A stretch of 64,000 nt of DNA from Oscheius onirici (Eukaryota; Nematoda; Chromadorea; Rhabditida; Rhabditidae): positions 8,072,398 through 8,136,397 of the forward strand of contig OW051469.1 of assembly GCA_932521025.1 (NCBI GenBank). The letters are read 5' to 3'. This document shows, one piece after another, positions 58,739 through 64,000 of the stretch. The position numbers and the translations under genes are program-made. The notes below the pieces were generated by a model that saw only the letters and a program-made list of their open reading frames with translations, made no database searches and was not told where the DNA came from. Numbering within the stretch: the first letter of the stretch is position 1; each line of letters begins with the position of its first letter.

Positions 58739-59246
58739 TACTATTACCCTAGTAGATAACTAATTAGTAGAGTAGAAACGAGGCGCGAAGAAGAAATTCG
58801 GAAAAAGGAAGACTGTTGAAGATTATTGGCACCTGCGCAGTCGGCGCTCCTCGCAATAGGGCGGAGCATCGAGACTGTCCGAGCCGAATTCGGGACGGTC
58901 TTCATTAATTTGTTCTATCCCTCGATATTAATAGAATCTTCGATAGACTTCCAGCCCGGAAGTCTCCTTCTCATTAAGTGGCTTATTAGCCAAACAAGTA
59001 GAGGAAGTTGTGGGAGATTACAAATGTTGTGAGAGGGTGGATCGAGAGATGAAAACAGTAGAAACTTTTTGATGTTTCTCTACATAGACAATTTCATCGA
59101 GATTATTTTTGAGCTCACGACCTACTGTTCCAAAATATCCACCCGAAGTTCAGAGAAGGTTACATGGCCCGCGGACCTCAAAATTTACACTTTTCGTCAA
59201 AACCTCAAGCTCAATTTAAGCATTTAGAAAACTAGAAGATTTATTG

Positions 59247-59540
59247 CTAGACTTCCAAACCATCACTAGACACAGTTTGTGACCATCTGCCACCTGCTCC
59301 CGAAGAAAAAGTGCCGAAAAGGCGGCTACGAGTTATGAAATGTTTCCTAACTGTTTCTTTGTGTCTCCGTCTCCTACTATCCCCAAAACTCACCGGAAAA
59401 CGAAGTTCCTGCAGAATTTTCAAGTCGAGGTTGTGTCCCTCCAAAAAAGAAAGGACAACTGGATCTTGAAGATCAATGGGAGTTGGACTCCGGAAAACAG
59501 AATTGTGGTCGCTTGGCGACCTTGGTGTTGAACCTAAATT
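59247..59540 (-). other. Possible 3' exon of an unidentified minus-strand gene
   Basis: After the acceptor AATTTAG, an open frame of about 95 codons reads STPRSPSDHNSVFRSPTP and then LQDPVVLSFLEGHNLDLKI, ending in TAG at 59247. An AATAAA follows within 10 bp on the same strand. A GTGAGT donor inside the frame may shorten the coding part. No upstream exons were found between 59.75 and 64 kb, so this could be a terminal exon of a gene starting beyond the window, or chance. Confidence 0.3.
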
Positions 59541-59744
59541 AACTTTCTCGTTCTTTTTTATACAAGAAAGGAGAGAGAAAAAGTTGCGTAAGTCGGGCCG
59601 AAGACGGTGTTGCGTAAGGCGACTGCCGTTCGCGTGTGTGAGAGCAATGTTTGAAAAGAAATTACTGTAAAGAGAGAGAGAGAGGAAGCGGCGCCATGTA
59701 CTCGTCTCTCTCGTAGGAAATTGAAGCGGCAGAAAAAGGTGCAA

Positions 59745-62700
59745 TCGCTAGAAGAAACTGGTTTAGAATTTGTCTGGAGACTGAGAATCAGGAAGAGAGA
59801 GAGAGGGCAATTGATTTTTAGTTCACCGAGTACAACTTCTGTGAGCTCGTGCGGGGAGAGACGATAAAAAAGAGCAACTGGCTAGTCGAGAGAGGAGAAG
59901 ACAAAAAATTGAAATTTTTGACACTCGTCTTAACAAAAGCAACGGAATTCTACGAGATCTCAAAATTAGAACTTCATATTTATTTCAGCAAGAAGCTGAT
60001 TATGAAAATTTGGATGATAATTTGTTAATCCCAAGCTGCCAAACCATAGTGGCCGTAACAAACTCGTCGCCTATCTCTTTTCTTAGTACATCATTGGTCA
60101 AGAAATTCGAAGTTCAGAATTACTGTCACTGAATTCAAGCACAGTAGTTTCAGAGTTCCGGAATGATTACGGCATTTTAGATTTTGTAAAGCGCGAAATG
60201 TAGGGAGATGAACAAACGTCGAAAAACTGTGGCTTGAAAAATCACGAGAAGTATGGAAACAGTCTGAAGAAAGATGTGTCAAATGGCGAAAGAACATGTG
60301 GCCGATCGAGAAGATGCTAGGTGTTTTTGAGTGGAAGAGAATCGATTGACCGGCAAAGTTTTTAAAAATGTAATGTAAAAACTCGTGAAGGAAGACGTAG
60401 AACAACATTCGGCGGCTCTTTCCTTTGCATGAACGCTTCCAAGCTTTTCTTCAAGCTTTCGATTATCGGCCTGCCCGATCGGTGGCCTCTGGCTGCTTCG
60501 ACTACTTTTTCACGCATCCGAAGCTGTGCTGCGCAACGCTACCCCTAATTGCATACTAAGACAAACACGAGACAGGATGGACATGGCAAAAAGTCTGGAA
60601 GAGAGATGCCACCCAGTTTTGGAACATATTTTAAGAACTAACATGTTCGTCAGGTTCCAATGAGGAAGAAAGAATAGCGAAACATTTCTCCAGCCTAATC
60701 TGAGCAAGTCATAGCTTTTCAGAACCCGTCTTCTGCAGTTGCAGGTTATCAATTATCAAGAACTCTCGTGATTCGCCGAATATCAGTGGAAAAGAATAGA
60801 CGAAAAACTGTAGGAAAAAGCAATGTTATCTTGTCGAAAATGAGTGGAATGATGAGTAAGAGTATGGACCTCACAGGATGTCAGGAAAGAAAAGGTCCGT
60901 TCAAAAAGCTCGAGCTCTAGATAACTTCAGACAACTCTCTATAACGTTCAGCTAGTTTCTTACAAACTGATTGCAAATGTAAAGTTTCGGAAATTTTGTT
61001 GGTTTCAGAAACAAGGAACAGACCGAGTCCCAATTTTCAGACAAGGCGCGACAAGCAGATGAAAAAATGTTGGCTAACAATTGACATTGTAACAGTTTTA
61101 TTCTCCGCTTTTTCCAGTTTCTCAAAAATTGGAGAGTTCTTTAAAATATTTGCCAAAACTCTACGAAAGTTTACACGTAGAGCTGTCATCAAAAGCTTAC
61201 TTCTGCGAATTTCGAATACCAGACAGTCTCAAAAGTTTCGCGGAATTGGAAAATCAGTCTGGAAGCCTTACTCATTAGAAACTCTGACTCATGTAAATGG
61301 TAGCAAGAGCCCGGGTCTTTCTCTCCATGTTCATGGACAGCTGTTCAGTCAAAGGAGGAAATGAATCTTCAAAAAGAGTTGCGATTGGGATCGATTAAGG
61401 CGTTGCGCGACGAATAGTAAAGAACTCGAGAGAAAAAGAAGAGCAACGGGGGGAAGTCCGACAGTGTGAGTGGAGAGAGAGAGAGGAACCGGACCGTGTC
61501 GTCGCGGCGGGAGAACTTGGGCAGAAGATAAAAAACGGTAGCGGCAGGTTCAGAAAGAGCGAGAGAATTGGTCTCTTCCAGGGCTATTATTACTTGTCAT
61601 TCGACCACCCTCTAGGAGAAGACGAAAAACAGTTTCGAGTCAACAAGCAGCAGCAGAATGCTGGGAGACGACATCAGCTGTTCATCCCTCTGCCTCGATC
61701 AAATTTTCGGACTTTTTTGCTCAGTCTTTTAGCTAAGAACGGCGGAACTTCCCTACAGCGCCTCTAATAGATCGATCTCTGTTGGTCATTTTCTAACTGG
61801 ATTTCTTTGGAAGGAGGTAAGAACTTTCAGAGCTTTGAAGCAACAGTGAAGATGCCTTAGAAATGAAGGGTAGTCAGTAAAAAGTGAAGGTCATCACTGA
61901 CGGAACAGCCTAATCGTGACCTGACTCTATTCCTTGTTTGTGATGAGTAGAATTTGAGTTCCCGTCACAAAACCCCTAGTTTACATTTTTCCCCATTGTT
62001 TTGGGGTTTGCGACCATTCTTTTAATTTATTCGCAAATAAGACCGTCTTTCAATCATATCATTCTTGCTTCACAATTCAAAAACCTTTTCTTGCTTAGAT
62101 TACTGTAGCTTTGCCGAACTGTTCTCCGGAACTTCTAAGCCGTGTCGAACTCTTTGAAAGCCAGGTCTTTGTACAAAAATCGCCCTAAGAGATCTAATCA
62201 TTCACAAACATCGCGAGTCTTTTTGCTACAGATCGTGCCGAGAAGACAAGAAGGCCTGGGTTTTCTTAGAAATTCTGGCATTTGGCCCAGGATCAGAGGG
62301 TTCATATTTTGCCGGGAAGTCAAAATGTTCGTCTTTTCTGATTCTACAGTACTGGTCAGAACTAGAACGTTACGTAAAGTTTTGAACTAAAATGGACAAT
62401 GCGAGGTGCCGCTGTGTTCCTAAACCCTAGCTGTATTACGGTAGCTTGCTTTGATTAAAGAAGAAAAACGAAATTGTGATGCTAAAACTTAATTTGGTCG
62501 AGCAGAATTTCGCTCTACCAGTTTTCGGAAACCTTTAAAGGTACTGGTTTTCTCCGAATCTGCCTTCTCCACTGCACTGTCTTCGACTTCCTTCTGTTTA
62601 TCATTCTCTGGCTAAATTACTCGCTGACCGGTAACAGTTACAGTAACCAAATTACAGTACAAAGGGTGCTCTAGAGAAACTACGGAACATTGAAGTGTAC

Positions 62701-64000
62701 TGTATCGGACAGCGAGACTCAAAGGTTTGTGTTAATTTTAGAGTAGAGTCTAATTTCTCGAGAAAGTCCATAAAAAAGCAGCTAATTGGAACAGGTAGGT
62801 CTCATTGGATAGGGCCACATAAGAAATGGCTTAAAGGCTACTGCCTCGGTGCTGGACGGGGCCGAAAGTTGTGCGGCAAGAAGTCGCCGCCGGGGCCTCG
62901 GGGGCTTTACAACACCCTACAGAAAAAGGTCTATTAATGCGCCAACTAGCTACTCGCCACCACCGGTTTCGACTCTCGTCCTCTCTTCTTCGGAAAACCG
63001 GAATGTCTCTCGAGGAACATGTGGCAAATTATGCCGCCGCTGCTCTTCCTTAAAGTTCTCCGGCCTAACGACCAATAAGTTCGGGCGGGAAATCGCTGAT
63101 TAATTGGTCGGGACTTTTGACTGTAGTCAAGCTGCGGGGTCAGTTGCTGCTCAGATCGACCTATCATTCTGGAAAAAAGGTGCCCGGATAAAAATTGCTC
63201 TCTCAGTCAGGTGACTGCTTCGTGTAGTAAAGTCATAGGAGTTTTTTCTGTAGAGAGCAGGGACGAGAGTGGGGATAAGTCGTCAAGAGTTCGGGGCAAA
63301 AACATAATGAGTTGGTGGTCTTCTTCAAGAAGAATCTTTTCGACAATTTTACTAGTATGAGAGAAAAGAATACCGTAAGAACCTCAGAGTGGCACTAAGA
63401 CAAGGGTTTCGAATTGGGGAGACGGAGCAAAATTGAATGTGAGAGAATTGATAGCTGCTTCCAAAACTCACAAGTTAACAGTTCGATAATCAAGGTTTCC
63501 TTTTATGGAATTACAATAGAAGAGTTGATAGCAGCAGGACCCAGCTTTTCCAGGACCAGATCAGTCATAGAATTTCATAAAAAAATTATCTCACTACTTA
63601 AATTGGACTGTGTATGAAAAAATACACGCTTGACCTGTTGTCCAATCTTTTTTGCTCACCTTTGGTTAAAGTTCGTATCCCCGTTAGGCTATGGTTGGCA
63701 TGTTTGATACTGAATAAAATACTGATAACAAAAATTGACATATGCCTGTAAATCTATAATAAACTGTATCCCGGAGGAAAACAGATTTTAGTACAATTTT
63801 TAAGATTCCAGGAAAGCATGTTTCGTGTTTTGACTCTCCGATTTTGTACTTGACAACCTGCTCTCGAAGCGTTCGACCAGCTGCGAAAGAGAGCGAGCAC
63901 TCAACAAACCATGACCTTTTTGCCACTGAAACTTGAGAGCCTTCACTTGGAATCAATGGGATGGTATAAATGAACTGTGCTGCTAAAATAGGAAGGTTGA
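59745..64000. other. Gene-poor right edge
   Basis: No gene, RNA or element is supported. The most unusual part is a G/C-rich block at 62.85-63.1 kb with several overlapping open frames, which may be regulatory DNA of lin-29 or a 5' exon of a gene continuing beyond the window. The stretch around 61.42-61.56 kb is also G/C- and GA-rich. Confidence 0.5.

Noticed and set aside
59247-59744. Full 165-codon minus-strand frame as one protein
   Set aside because: The upstream half is Ser/Leu/Arg-rich low-complexity sequence ahead of a clear acceptor. Only the part after the acceptor is kept as a tentative exon.
1-64000. piRNA-type CTGTTTCA promoter motifs, CRISPR arrays and bacterial operon signals
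   Set aside because: The few CTGTTTCA matches (for example about 17847, 42022 and 46524) are at chance frequency and one is part of a splice site. No regularly spaced repeats exist. This is eukaryotic nuclear DNA.

Overview
This window is nuclear DNA of a free-living rhabditid nematode, most like Caenorhabditis or a close relative. The genes are compact and multi-exon, with introns mostly 35-60 bp, GT(A/G)AG donors and the nematode TTTTCAG acceptor. Several products are nematode hallmarks: LIN-29, a Pax3/7 protein, P-glycoproteins, a CHK kinase-like protein, an IFT56/DYF-13 protein, a MATH protein and a C-type lectin plus VWA protein. From memory the C. elegans lin-29, pax-3 and dyf-13 genes all lie on chromosome II, so the window is probably part of the equivalent chromosome. 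All exon models were built by hand from splice signals, reading phase and protein-family fit.

Left part (1-20 kb). The 3' half of a nucleoredoxin-like thioredoxin gene enters at base 1. Next is a four-pass membrane protein gene whose inferred 4.8-kb first intron holds a complete GT31 glycosyltransferase gene on the opposite strand. A second four-pass, Lys-rich membrane protein follows at 9.6-10.6 kb. A complete Pax3/7-type gene (paired domain, octapeptide, S50 homeodomain) runs from 12.3 to 15.7 kb. Two very small single-pass membrane proteins sit head to head at 17.1-18.4 kb, followed by an MSP/VAP-like gene.

Middle part (20-42 kb). Two full-length P-glycoproteins flank a CHK/ecdysteroid-kinase-like gene, and a sigma-class glutathione S-transferase follows on the opposite strand. 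Together they look like a xenobiotic-handling neighbourhood. Then come the IFT56/DYF-13 ciliary gene, a MATH-domain gene and a secreted C-type lectin plus VWA gene.

Right part (42.8-64 kb) is dominated by the LIN-29 zinc-finger gene on the minus strand. Its long form can be traced over 15 kb. A 9.5-kb intron holds an alternative first exon that would give a short, lin-29B-like protein. The last 5 kb shows no gene I can name.

Four foldback elements are visible. Three have 8-bp target-site duplications typical of hAT-type MITEs. The fourth has perfect 40-bp inverted ends and lies between dyf-13 and the MATH gene. Other points for follow-up are three introns that need GC donors, a reading-frame break of only 19 nt in the lectin gene, and a 13-mer motif that recurs four times within the lin-29 large intron. 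I did not find a clearly new multi-gene system.
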